Origin: an uncultured Ruminococcus sp. | GTDB lineage: Bacteria; Bacillota; Clostridia; Oscillospirales; Ruminococcaceae | NCBI GenBank assembly: GCA_902776945.1 | Contig: CACYSH010000009.1 | Coordinates: 1 to 54,680, forward strand | Direction: 5' to 3' | DNA: 54,680 nucleotides | Part shown: positions 34,299 through 42,434 of the stretch, piece by piece | Position numbering within the stretch: the first letter of the stretch is position 1 | Layout of the letters: every line of letters starts with the position of its first letter | Made by a program: the position numbers and the translations under genes | The notes under the pieces: generated by a model | What the model was told of the DNA's origin: nothing | Databases searched by the model: none | The model's input: the letters and a program-made list of their open reading frames with translations, nothing else

Positions 34299-35480
34299 TT
34301 ATCTTTTATCTTTTTTATATCTTGGGCAATTCGACCCTTTTAGAGCTTCACGCACTATCTTTTTCGTATCCTTCCCGAACAAAGGTCCGTGCGTCTGCTG
34401 GTGCATTACCAACGAACCGTTTGTGAGGTTCGCTTCGATAAGCACCGGCTCGCCGTCCTCGTCGATCGTCATGTCCCACGAGATAAGACGGAAACACGGC
34501 AGCATCGGGTGCGCCTTCTTTACCATCTCTATCGCCTTGCCGTAAGAAGGTATCTCATACCCCTCAAATACCAGCCCCGTCTCGGGATCGCTCTGAAAAC
34601 TCTTCGTGCTGTTGTAGCCGTAGGCGTCGCGCATCAGCTTTCCTTCGCTGTCGATGCCGCAGAAAAATCCGCCGCTTTTCAAATTGTCGGCAAAAGCGCC
34701 CCTCGCGCCGAACTTCTGCGCACTCGAAAGCACCTTTACGCCCTCCTGCGTGAGCAGTGTTATCACGCGGAAACAGTTCACCGAAGAGGGATTGAGCTTT
34801 GCCAGCGCTTCGTGCTGACGGACGGGAAGCTGTATTATCAGATCGCCATTCATCTGCGGGAGCTTTCTTGCGAATACCTCGCCGACGGTCTCGCCGGGGA
34901 TCTCGGGTCTTATGCGGAATACTCCGTGTCCGCCGCAGGAATTATAGGCTTCCTTCGCGAATACCTCGCTGTGCCTGTTAAGCTCGGCAGTAAGCGCGGA
35001 GCGAGTAATCGGCTCCCAGTCGGGCGAAAGCCATATCCCGTTCATTCTGAGCGCCACGGTCTTCGGCTGACGTATTCCGGGAAACAGCTTGTCGAACAGA
35101 CATTTGTTCTCCAGACCGACCGCCTGCTTGTGGCTGTTGAGATACGGGTCTATAAACGCAAAAAACATCTCCTCCGGAAGATATTCGGCATGGAACTCCC
35201 CCGTGGCGTTAAGCATTTCGCGGTGGGTGAACGTGCTTACTTTATAAGGATAGTAGAACCTGCGGACAGCCTTCGACTGCTCGGAGGTCAGCCCGGGGAG
35301 CAGTATTACTTCTTTTAGCTTGCTCATGATATCGGCAGTGGTGATAACGCTGCCGTCGGTCACTCCCGAAAGCATCTTTCTGTTTTCCGCAAGATAGGCA
35401 AGGTCTTCTATGACATTGAGCCGCTTTTCGACCGCCTCACGAAGAAAGCTGCCGACGCTCTTGTTCCTGTTCTTTTTCAT
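34299..35480 (-). CDS. ATP-grasp ligase, sugar-transfer-associated type
   Basis: A 393-residue ATP-grasp protein of the family named sugar-transfer-associated ATP-grasp. The core is visible in EVFAKEAYNSCGGHGVFRI (ATP-binding Lys and Gly loop), DLIIQLPVRQHEALAKLN, SVNCFRVITLLT and the metal-binding end SWDMTIDEDGEPVLIEANLTNGS. The fold joins an acid to an amine or hydroxyl through an acyl phosphate; the substrates are unknown. The start at 35480 is chosen because caggag lies 10 bases upstream. It overlaps the flippase gene by 44 bases in another frame, which supports coupling. Confidence 0.8.
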   Translation of the reverse strand: MKKNRNKSVGSFLREAVEKRLNVIEDLAYLAENRKMLSGVTDGSVITTADIMSKLKEVILLPGLTSEQSKAVRRFYYPYKVSTFTHREMLNATGEFHAEYLPEEMFFAFIDPYLNSHKQAVGLENKCLFDKLFPGIRQPKTVALRMNGIWLSPDWEPITRSALTAELNRHSEVFAKEAYNSCGGHGVFRIRPEIPGETVGEVFARKLPQMNGDLIIQLPVRQHEALAKLNPSSVNCFRVITLLTQEGVKVLSSAQKFGARGAFADNLKSGGFFCGIDSEGKLMRDAYGYNSTKSFQSDPETGLVFEGYEIPSYGKAIEMVKKAHPMLPCFRLISWDMTIDEDGEPVLIEANLTNGSLVMHQQTHGPLFGKDTKKIVREALKGSNCPRYKKDKR

Positions 35481-36516
35481 TTTCAATGTTCTCCTGTTTT
35501 TCTTTTTCTGCATTTCTTCTTCCGATAAGGTTTGCCGCAGCGCCGACGATAAGCCCGAGATAGTAGCTCATGAAACGCCATATCATCATGACCGCGAGCA
35601 GCGAAGCGCCGGGCATCATGCTGCCGAAGTACAGCCTGAAAATGCCCTCCTGCGCACCCGACGCGCCGGGCGTGGGCATATACGCGGCTGAAATATACTG
35701 ACAAAATCCCATGCTGAGGATCTCGCCGTAGCTCGAACCTTCAAGCCCGATGCCCCGATAGGCAAAATACAGTATCGAGGAAAGCGACATAACGTAAACG
35801 GTGCCGAAAAAAAGCTGTCTGAATATCTCGCTTTTGTGATTTTTCAGGTGGGTCATGCCGGTGTGGAACTTATCCGCGGTGCGCTGCATACTCTCGATGG
35901 TTTTCTGCGAATTTTTTATAATGCGGAATTTCTCGGCGAGCTTGCCTATCAGCTTGACGATAAGCTCAACGGGCTTTTTGCTGAAACAAAACAGCAGCCA
36001 CAGTACGACCAACACCACATTATATGTAAATCCCAGTATAAGGAACGGAACGTACTGCCCGAGATTCTGATTTATGAAATCCTTGTAGAACAGCCCGAAC
36101 CCCGCCAGAAGCACCACGCGCATAACGTGCCACGCGATGAAAAACGAGGCTATCGCCGAAGTTCCTATCCCGACGGGTATGCCGAATTTTTTCAGATAGG
36201 CTATCTGCATCGGCTGCCCTCCCGTCGCACCGGGGGTGATATTCGAGTAGTAGATAGCCGTCAGCATTGCTGAAAGAGAATCCCTCAGCCGCAGGTGATA
36301 GCCCTCTCTTTTGAGAAACGAGCAGATCGCCATCGCGCCTGCCATCATATAGATGAAATAACACAGTACGCACAGCGCTATGCACAGCGGGTCTGCGCTC
36401 ATGACCGCGTTTACGGCTTTCGGCAGGTTCCCGCTGACCATGCCGATTATCATAACAGCAGTAAGCGTGACTACTATTATAATAGGACCGAGCCATTTTT
36501 TCAAAAATCCCTTCAT
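35437..36516 (-). CDS. LPG-synthase-TM family flippase
   Basis: A 359-residue integral membrane protein with about eight helices, matching the membrane half of lysyl-phosphatidylglycerol synthase (MprF) and AglD-type proteins. The order of helices and the motifs SNITPGATGGQPMQIAYLKK, FIAWHVMR and YMPTPGASGAQEGIF are typical. Such proteins flip or handle lipid-linked molecules. There is no soluble synthase domain. It is the first gene of the operon. The start at 36516 follows gggagat by 8 bases. The charged C-terminal tail overlaps the next gene. Confidence 0.88.
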   Translation of the reverse strand: MKGFLKKWLGPIIIVVTLTAVMIIGMVSGNLPKAVNAVMSADPLCIALCVLCYFIYMMAGAMAICSFLKREGYHLRLRDSLSAMLTAIYYSNITPGATGGQPMQIAYLKKFGIPVGIGTSAIASFFIAWHVMRVVLLAGFGLFYKDFINQNLGQYVPFLILGFTYNVVLVVLWLLFCFSKKPVELIVKLIGKLAEKFRIIKNSQKTIESMQRTADKFHTGMTHLKNHKSEIFRQLFFGTVYVMSLSSILYFAYRGIGLEGSSYGEILSMGFCQYISAAYMPTPGASGAQEGIFRLYFGSMMPGASLLAVMMIWRFMSYYLGLIVGAAANLIGRRNAEKEKQENIENEKEQEQERRQLSS

Positions 36517-36574
36517 AAAATATCTCCCTTGTTTTATAACAAACATATCAATAATATTTTATCCAATCCATTTT

Positions 36575-36603
36575 ATTATACACCTAAAAAAAACTATTGT
36601 CAA
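36575..36603 (-). promoter_or_regulatory. Promoter of flippase-GH3-ABC operon
   Basis: Minus strand TTGACA (36598-36603), 17 bases, TATAAT (36575-36580). The leader is about 52 bases. No other convincing promoter is seen down to the ABC permease. Confidence 0.88.
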
Positions 36604-36818
36604 TAAAATGTTAAAAAGCTGATTTGATATTTGTAAAAAGCGACTAATAAACCGATAACATAAAAGTCTTAATTTTTCATTCGAACCACAACATATTCAT
36701 ATAAACGAAATAGCCGAATTTCGACCGTCTGCCGCAGAAAAAGTTCTGCTTTGACACAATATGTCATTAAGTGCAATAAATGTTTATGCAAGTTCGTGAT
36801 TTTTTCACGATTTTTTCA

Positions 36819-36847
36819 TTGAAAACCTCTTGTTTTTATGATATAAT
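36819..36847 (+). promoter_or_regulatory. Promoter of NYN gene
   Basis: TTGAAA (36819-36824), 17-base spacer, TATAAT (36842-36847). A tcgtga / tcacga hairpin (36794-36810) followed by T-rich sequence lies just upstream. Nothing else is seen between 36604 and 36793. Confidence 0.75.
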
Positions 36848-36877
36848 TATAATAAGGAGCAAACGGAGGTGAGCTAT

Positions 36878-36925
36878 ATGATTACAATGCTTTATACATC
36901 GAACAGCATATTTTCTACTGAATAG
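36878..36925 (+). CDS. 15-codon leader peptide before NYN gene
   Basis: Strong SD ggaggtgag lies 5 bases before the ATG. The frame reads MITMLYTSNSIFSTE and stops at 36925, inside the SD (aggaggg) of the NYN gene. A ribosome ending here would be placed on the next start. It is a leader or coupling ORF by position; it may not make a stable peptide. Confidence 0.45.
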   Translation: MITMLYTSNSIFSTE

Positions 36926-36936
36926 GAGGGATAATT

Positions 36937-38259
36937 TTGACCGTTGATACAAAAGAGGTAGTAACGACTATCGCATATCTGATCGGGGTAAGGCGCTCGG
37001 CGCTGGATTCCGTTTACGGTGAATGCTCGGAGCTTATCGAAAGGCTCTCGGCGGACAAGGACGCTAACGTTATCCGGTATCTCTGCAAGCTGCGCACGGC
37101 GCTTATGCAGCATTTCAAAAAGACCGACAACGCCATGCGGTACGATCTGAAAAACCTGAAAGCTCTGGAATGGTACAACAAGGACAACATTATACAACTT
37201 GAAAAATGGGGATTCGAAATCATAAAGGCAAATTATCGCTCCGAGAAATATATGCTCGATTTCACCAAACTGATAAACGAAAACATCGACAAATGCTCGC
37301 GGCTCTTCTACGACTGGGTGAACTGGCAGTACATACGCGACCTGTTCTATGTCCCGAAATATCAGAAGCCGAACGTAATGCGCGACGAGTTCAACAAGTA
37401 CATGGCGAACATAGACAGCTACCCGTTTCAGATGTATATTCACTGGCAGCCGCAGGAGCTGGGCAGCATAATCTATTCCGACCGAAAATTCCTGAAAATC
37501 ATCTACTCGCAGCATGACGATTACTTCACCGATTACACCAAGTACCGCGACGCGGACGACGAAACGCGCAGCAACATCTACGATTTTATCGACGATTCGG
37601 GCAAGACCGCTATCGCCGTTGACTGCGAAAATTCCGACCCGTTCAAGCTGTACAGCGTGCTTAAGGGTCTGCACCCCGACGAGCTGGCGAAGATCGAAAA
37701 GATCGCGCTTTACGACGACCCCCACACAACGGCGGGCTGGGACGGTCTTTCGGCTTTTACGGATATTCCCGTTGAGCATATCGAGATCGAGCGCATCGCC
37801 GAGAACAAGTCTCTCGTGGACGTTCGCATGACGGCGAGCGTGGTAAAGGATTTCTACCAGAACGGGATAACCTCGTTCATCATCGTTTCGAGCGATTCGG
37901 ATTTCTGGGGGCTTATTTCGAGCCTTCCCGACGCGAAATTCCTTGTCATGTACGAATATACAAAGTGCGGCGAAGCGATAAAGCAGGCGCTTACCGAGCA
38001 TGACATCTACTACTGCGCCATAGACGATTTCTGCACGGCGGGCAACGAGGAGCTGAAAAAGGCGGTACTGTTCGCGGAGCTTAAAAAGCATTTCCCGAAC
38101 ATCTTAGGCGAGGAGCCTATGGAGCTTACCCGCCGCATCTACGCGGAAACAAAGGTAACAGCGACTATCAAGGAAATGGAAAATTTCTGTAAACGCTACG
38201 TTTCCACGCTGCGGTTAAAGCTCGTTGACGGAAAATTCCAGATCGTTATACAGGATTAA
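36937..38259 (+). CDS. NYN-domain (PIN-like) protein
   Basis: A 440-residue cytosolic protein. The NYN domain lies at about residues 225-345: TAIAVDCENSDPFKLY holds the first acidic residue pair, SLVDVRMTA the next Asp, and FIIVSSDSDFWGLI the third cluster, the expected layout of a metal-dependent RNase of the PIN-like group. A helical N-terminal region (1-220) and a C-terminal tail (about 370-440) are not recognised. The start is TTG at 36937, 6 bases after aggaggg. RNA cleavage is inferred from the fold. It forms a single-gene unit with promoter, leader ORF and terminator. Confidence 0.82.
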   Translation: MTVDTKEVVTTIAYLIGVRRSALDSVYGECSELIERLSADKDANVIRYLCKLRTALMQHFKKTDNAMRYDLKNLKALEWYNKDNIIQLEKWGFEIIKANYRSEKYMLDFTKLINENIDKCSRLFYDWVNWQYIRDLFYVPKYQKPNVMRDEFNKYMANIDSYPFQMYIHWQPQELGSIIYSDRKFLKIIYSQHDDYFTDYTKYRDADDETRSNIYDFIDDSGKTAIAVDCENSDPFKLYSVLKGLHPDELAKIEKIALYDDPHTTAGWDGLSAFTDIPVEHIEIERIAENKSLVDVRMTASVVKDFYQNGITSFIIVSSDSDFWGLISSLPDAKFLVMYEYTKCGEAIKQALTEHDIYYCAIDDFCTAGNEELKKAVLFAELKKHFPNILGEEPMELTRRIYAETKVTATIKEMENFCKRYVSTLRLKLVDGKFQIVIQD

Positions 38260-38261
38260 AA

Positions 38262-38299
38262 AAAGAACAGCCGGGTGCAGACCGGCTGTTTTTGTTTTT
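38262..38299. terminator. Bidirectional terminator, NYN/sigma gene
   Basis: aacagccgg / ccggctgtt stem flanked by an A-tract and T-tract between two convergent genes. Confidence 0.9.
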
Positions 38300-38312
38300 G
38301 GAGAATGCGGTA

Positions 38313-40607
38313 TTAGTAAGTTTCAAAAAAATGATCTTCGTATTCCTCTACATCGTCAAATTCTGTAAATTCTGTTTCATCTGCCACTTCAAGCTCTTCA
38401 TTATAATCTATCCAGTCGCCGTTTTCATCATAGTAAGGCAGGGCATTGGCTATGTCCGTTTCGATGTCTCCGCTTGCGCTGTACTGCTCGTAGTTTTCAA
38501 GATGAGCAAGAAGATTTTTAGCAGTGTTGACTTCTAATAAAGCATATTCATCAGCATAGTAATCACCATCGTTATGTTTGCCCACATTGATATTTGAGGC
38601 TGCACGGGATATAAGATAATCATAAAATGCCTGACTGTTGTTTCCGATTATCACCCTGTCAAAATTGCAGTCCTTAAACCTCGTGACATCAGCATAAGAC
38701 AGATTATCGGAAAGCGTAAGCGTGCCGGAAACCTTGTCTGCCGGAACCCATACAAATTGACTGACCTTTTTTTCGTTAGTATCTGCGGAATAACCAGACA
38801 CATAAAGTATATCATCTTGAAAATAATAACCGTATGTTATTGCCGACGGCATAAGGTTAAGTTTTTTTACCCTGTCTTTGTTTTCGGAATCATTAATATA
38901 ACCAAACGGCGTAGAACAAGGCTTCATTGCGCATATATTCACAACTCCACCGTCATGAAGTATAAGCGCACCGTCAGTCGGATTAAAAAGGTTTGATTCC
39001 AAACCGGCAGAATATCCTGTTGCCCATTTTCCGCCCGGGAATATCCATGATAAGCCTATCGGGTCAGCAAATTCATCATAACCATACGAATGATAAGTCT
39101 GCACTGTCGGGAGCCGCAGAAAGCTGTCATCGGTCAGGCTTGTTTCATATCCCTCCAGCTTGACCTCAAACAGTCCGTGCCATAAAGAGTATCCGAATTC
39201 ATTAAGCAAATAATCTATATCTTCACCCCTGACAGCCAAAACCTTTTCGCTCAGATTATCTTTGTTTCCGGAAATCATTTCGCCGAATTTTTCAGGCTCG
39301 CTTATCCCGTCAAATTCCATTATGACAAGTCCGTCCTTAACGTCAAGAGTGCCATTGACGGTGTATTCATCGGAAAGCCCGCAGTTTACGGTCATTTGGG
39401 GCACCTGTGCCAAAAATCCCGGGTCGTATTCCGTGAAATTCTCTATCTTTGAAAGATACGGCTCGTAAACCACGCGGACGGAATTATCCCTGTACTGCAT
39501 ACTGTCGAGCCGCAGAAAACGGTATTCCTGCGAATCCTCGTCTATCAGAGACTTGACAGGATATGTACGGTCGAACATTTCTTTGTACTCTTTTTCGGTG
39601 ATATGATATTTATCCTTATATTCCTGCGGCAGGGTAAGATCCCCAAGACCCTGCTCTTCAAATTCCTCGCCCTGGTCTATATAGCTTCCGCATGGTATAA
39701 GCGTAAGCGAAGCCGACTCCGACTGAAAATCGTCGCCGCGGAATACGGACATGACATAATTCTGCAAGTCAAAATTTGTCCAGCCCTCGTCGCTATCGTC
39801 AAGCGTTTCAACATAGCTGCTGTCGTCCGTATTATCATCATAATTGTTATCATTCTGATTGTAGCCAAAATATCCCACCGCCGCAACGCTCATCATGCCC
39901 GCCATGCAAGCCGCTGTTACGCCCGCCGTCGCCGAACGGACAACAGCGGCTCCGGTGTAGGCGCTCTTGACCTTGCCCGTGCTGACGAGCTTGCCGATAA
40001 ACAGACTCATCGGCGCGAGCGCGAAGTTATAGCTGCCGCGGTACTTTTCGAGCTTGCGTTTCAGCTTTGCGAGAGCGTTCTTTTTGCGCAGCTTTACCGC
40101 GTTTTCCGTAATGTCAAGTATTTCCGCGATCTCGGCAATGGACTTCTGCTGATAGTAATACAGCACAAGGCAGTCGCGCTGCGCCTTCGGCAGGCTGTTG
40201 AGCGTTTTCGTGAGCAGCTCCTGAAGCTCGGTGTTCGCGGCAAAATCCTCCGGCAGTTCAAGGCTGTCGTCCGCGAACTCGCACTCGCTGCCGTCCTCGT
40301 CCGCAAATGCCGAGATAGGGGTATAGCGTTCGCTTTCGCGCTTTATCGTTTTGTTTACGGTCATGCACTCGTTGTAGGCAATCTTGTACAGCCAGCTTTT
40401 CAGCCCTTCGGGATTTTTCAGCTGACCGATATTTTTAAACACCGCGACGAACGTATTTTGCAGAACGTCCTCCGCCTGCGATTTGTCGTTTATGTGCGAG
40501 GTGATATATGAACGCAACCCGCCCTTATAAGCAAGGTAAATCTCGTTGAAAGCCGCGTGTTCGCCCGAAATAGCGCGGTTGATAGTTTTCTCCGTAATGT
40601 TCCCCAT
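38313..40607 (-). CDS. ECF sigma factor fused to outer membrane-anchored domain
   Basis: A 764-residue fusion. Residues about 5-90 are sigma-70 region 2 (AFNEIYLAYKGGLRSYI, then QAEDVLQNTFVAVFKNI). Residues about 125-185 are region 4, with the helix-turn-helix KSIAEIAEILDITENAVKLR. A single membrane helix at about 212-240 (AGVTAACMAGMMSVAAVGYF) leads to an outer domain of about 520 residues with an acidic linker (YNQNDNNYDDNTDDSS). The outer domain has no recognised family. The protein could sense outside and transcribe directly, perhaps after proteolysis. The start at 40607 follows ggaggt; the longer frame runs into the promoter. It is divergent from an LRR-dockerin gene. Confidence 0.88.
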   Translation of the reverse strand: MGNITEKTINRAISGEHAAFNEIYLAYKGGLRSYITSHINDKSQAEDVLQNTFVAVFKNIGQLKNPEGLKSWLYKIAYNECMTVNKTIKRESERYTPISAFADEDGSECEFADDSLELPEDFAANTELQELLTKTLNSLPKAQRDCLVLYYYQQKSIAEIAEILDITENAVKLRKKNALAKLKRKLEKYRGSYNFALAPMSLFIGKLVSTGKVKSAYTGAAVVRSATAGVTAACMAGMMSVAAVGYFGYNQNDNNYDDNTDDSSYVETLDDSDEGWTNFDLQNYVMSVFRGDDFQSESASLTLIPCGSYIDQGEEFEEQGLGDLTLPQEYKDKYHITEKEYKEMFDRTYPVKSLIDEDSQEYRFLRLDSMQYRDNSVRVVYEPYLSKIENFTEYDPGFLAQVPQMTVNCGLSDEYTVNGTLDVKDGLVIMEFDGISEPEKFGEMISGNKDNLSEKVLAVRGEDIDYLLNEFGYSLWHGLFEVKLEGYETSLTDDSFLRLPTVQTYHSYGYDEFADPIGLSWIFPGGKWATGYSAGLESNLFNPTDGALILHDGGVVNICAMKPCSTPFGYINDSENKDRVKKLNLMPSAITYGYYFQDDILYVSGYSADTNEKKVSQFVWVPADKVSGTLTLSDNLSYADVTRFKDCNFDRVIIGNNSQAFYDYLISRAASNINVGKHNDGDYYADEYALLEVNTAKNLLAHLENYEQYSASGDIETDIANALPYYDENGDWIDYNEELEVADETEFTEFDDVEEYEDHFFETY

Positions 40608-40627
40608 TTTCATTACCTCCGTTATAT

Positions 40628-40656
40628 ACGATAACATTTTTACCTCAAAATGTCAA
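40628..40656 (-). promoter_or_regulatory. Promoter of sigma-factor fusion gene
   Basis: Minus strand TTGACA (40651-40656), 17 bases, TATCGT (40628-40633). The -10 is weaker than elsewhere in the window and the leader would be only about 15 bases. An ECF-type autoregulated promoter at this site is an alternative. Confidence 0.5.
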
Positions 40657-40824
40657 GTGCTAATTAAAAGACTATGCGGGGCGCAAAAAGGTTTTAAACT
40701 AATCATGAATATTAAGAAAATCATTTGTGAACCGATTTAAGCGAACAACATTGCGAAATTTTAGCGTTATGTAGGTGCGTCCCTGCAAGGTTCCGGCAAA
40801 CGGAGCTATTTTTTGGCAAAGGTA

Positions 40825-40853
40825 TTGACATTTGTAAAAAACTATGCTATAAT
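40825..40853 (+). promoter_or_regulatory. Promoter of LRR-dockerin gene
   Basis: TTGACA (40825-40830), 17 bases, TATAAT (40848-40853) with an extended TG. The transcript would have a leader of about 195 bases. Confidence 0.85.
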
Positions 40854-40915
40854 GTATTAACGAATCGTTTTCGTAAAGTGTTTGTAAACTTTCTACAAAA
40901 GGAGTTGACGAGATC

Positions 40916-41023
40916 GTGCCTATCCGCTGTACTTCGACAGACATACACACGGGCGGGACGGGTGTTTCTTTGGATATATTTGTATTTAGTCAAATAAACG
41001 TGTCTTGCGGGCTGAACCCGTGA
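40916..41023 (+). CDS. Possible 35-codon leader ORF
   Basis: A GTG start at 40916 lies 11 bases after ggag and opens a 35-residue frame that begins VPIRCTSTDIHTGG and ends SCGLNP. The same stretch can fold into hairpins (acacggg / ggtgt and cgggctgaacccg). It may be a leader peptide or only part of a structured 5' region; the codon evidence is too short to decide. Confidence 0.3.
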   Translation: MPIRCTSTDIHTGGTGVSLDIFVFSQINVSCGLNP

Positions 41024-41056
41024 GAGCGCTTTTTATATTTTTCAGGAGGAAATGTT

Positions 41057-42361
41057 ATGAAAACAAACAAGAGACTTATCTGCACGGCGGCGGCTTTGGT
41101 AATGGCTTTCGGCTGTACGGGGACTGTGCCGGGCGGCGTGTTTGAGGACATGGCTATCACGGCAAGCGCGGAAACAGTAACATCGGAAGACGGTAGATTT
41201 CAGTATGACCTGGTTTTCGGCGAGGCTCATATCACCAAATATTTGGAAACCGACCCGGACGTAGTTATCCCTTCCGAGATCGACGGTCATGAGGTAGCAG
41301 AGGTCAAGTCAATAGGCAGATATGAGCAGGATAAGACAATAAAAAGCATCGTTTTCCCCGATACTATCAAAACGATCGGGAGTTTTCAAATGTTAGTAGG
41401 CTTGGAAAAGGTGACTCTCGGCAAAAATGTTACGGTAATCGGGGGTTCGGCTTTTAGTGACTGCTATGCTCTTAAAGAGATAAATTTCCCCAACGGACTG
41501 AAAACGATAGGCGGCGGCGCATTTTCGAGAACCGGTTTAGAAAACATTACGCTTCCCGATACACTTACCGAAATCGGAGGCAATGCGTTCGCTTATACTA
41601 AAATATCATCAATAACCATACCCGACAGCGTTACAAGTTTAGGCTGGCATACATTCGCTTGTTGCCCTAATCTTGAAACAGTAGTTCTTTCCGACAATCT
41701 GACCACGGTAGATTTCCCCACCGTGTTTGCCGGCTGCGAAAAAATAAAAAGCTTTAATATTCCTAAAAGCTGTACAGAATTTTACGGGCCTGACAATTCA
41801 CAGATCGGAGAAACACTGGAGATCGCGGGCTTAGAAACACTGGGCGGTTTCGAATCCAACCAAAACCTTAAAAAAGTAAAGCTTGACTGCAAAACGATCT
41901 CCGGATTTAACGGCTGCGAACATCTGGAAAGTGTAGAGTTCGGCAGTAATGTCCGCGAGATAAGCGGCTTCTTTAACTGCACAAGCCTTATGAGCGTTAC
42001 CATTCCCAAAAACGTTACCAAAATAGATGCCTCATTTGGAGCTTACGGAGAGACCTATGCCCAGCAGCATTACAAAGGTTTCACGATTTACTGCTACAAG
42101 GGCACCGCAGGTGCAGAATACGCTGAAAAATGCGCTGAAAAATACGGCTATAAAGTAGTATATCTTGAAGACACCGTTAAGGGCGACGTAAACGGCGACA
42201 ACACAGTAGACGTTGACGACCTTGTTTTGGTTCAGAAAGCCGTTGCGGGCTGGAAGATCGACGAAAACTCCAAGAACGCCGCCGATGTGACAGGCGACGG
42301 CGTAGTCGATGTTGACGACATAATTTATATTCAGAAGAAGGTTGCAGGCTGGAAGGTCTAA
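41057..42361 (+). CDS. Secreted LRR protein with type I dockerin
   Basis: A 434-residue secreted protein. The signal peptide (about 1-33) has the core LICTAAALVMAFGCTGTV and ends near ASA. LRR_5 repeats span about 75-340, for example LENITLPDTLTEIGGNAFAY and ISSITIPDSVTSLGWHTF. The type I dockerin occupies about 375-434 with DVNGDNTVDVDDLVLVQKA and DVTGDGVVDVDDIIYIQKK. It should bind a cohesin, most likely on a cellulosome scaffold. SD aggagg precedes the ATG. The layout matches the gene at 14957, but the long leader and the neighbouring sigma fusion suggest separate control. Confidence 0.9.
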   Translation: MKTNKRLICTAAALVMAFGCTGTVPGGVFEDMAITASAETVTSEDGRFQYDLVFGEAHITKYLETDPDVVIPSEIDGHEVAEVKSIGRYEQDKTIKSIVFPDTIKTIGSFQMLVGLEKVTLGKNVTVIGGSAFSDCYALKEINFPNGLKTIGGGAFSRTGLENITLPDTLTEIGGNAFAYTKISSITIPDSVTSLGWHTFACCPNLETVVLSDNLTTVDFPTVFAGCEKIKSFNIPKSCTEFYGPDNSQIGETLEIAGLETLGGFESNQNLKKVKLDCKTISGFNGCEHLESVEFGSNVREISGFFNCTSLMSVTIPKNVTKIDASFGAYGETYAQQHYKGFTIYCYKGTAGAEYAEKCAEKYGYKVVYLEDTVKGDVNGDNTVDVDDLVLVQKAVAGWKIDENSKNAADVTGDGVVDVDDIIYIQKKVAGWKV

Positions 42362-42388
42362 AAACATCTGTTATATTTTCGCATAAAA

Positions 42389-42425
42389 ACAAAGGGGAGA
42401 GCCTTGCGGCTTTCCCCTCTTTGTT
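42389..42425. terminator. Bidirectional terminator
   Basis: aaaggggaga / tctcccctttgt type stem (aaaggggagagcc / ggctttcccctctt) between the convergent dockerin and DUF4830 genes. Confidence 0.85.
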
Positions 42426-42434
42426 TATTCACGG

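Noticed and set aside
36892-38091. 399-codon frame on the minus strand
   Set aside because: Mirror of the NYN gene, without SD, promoter or recognisable domain.
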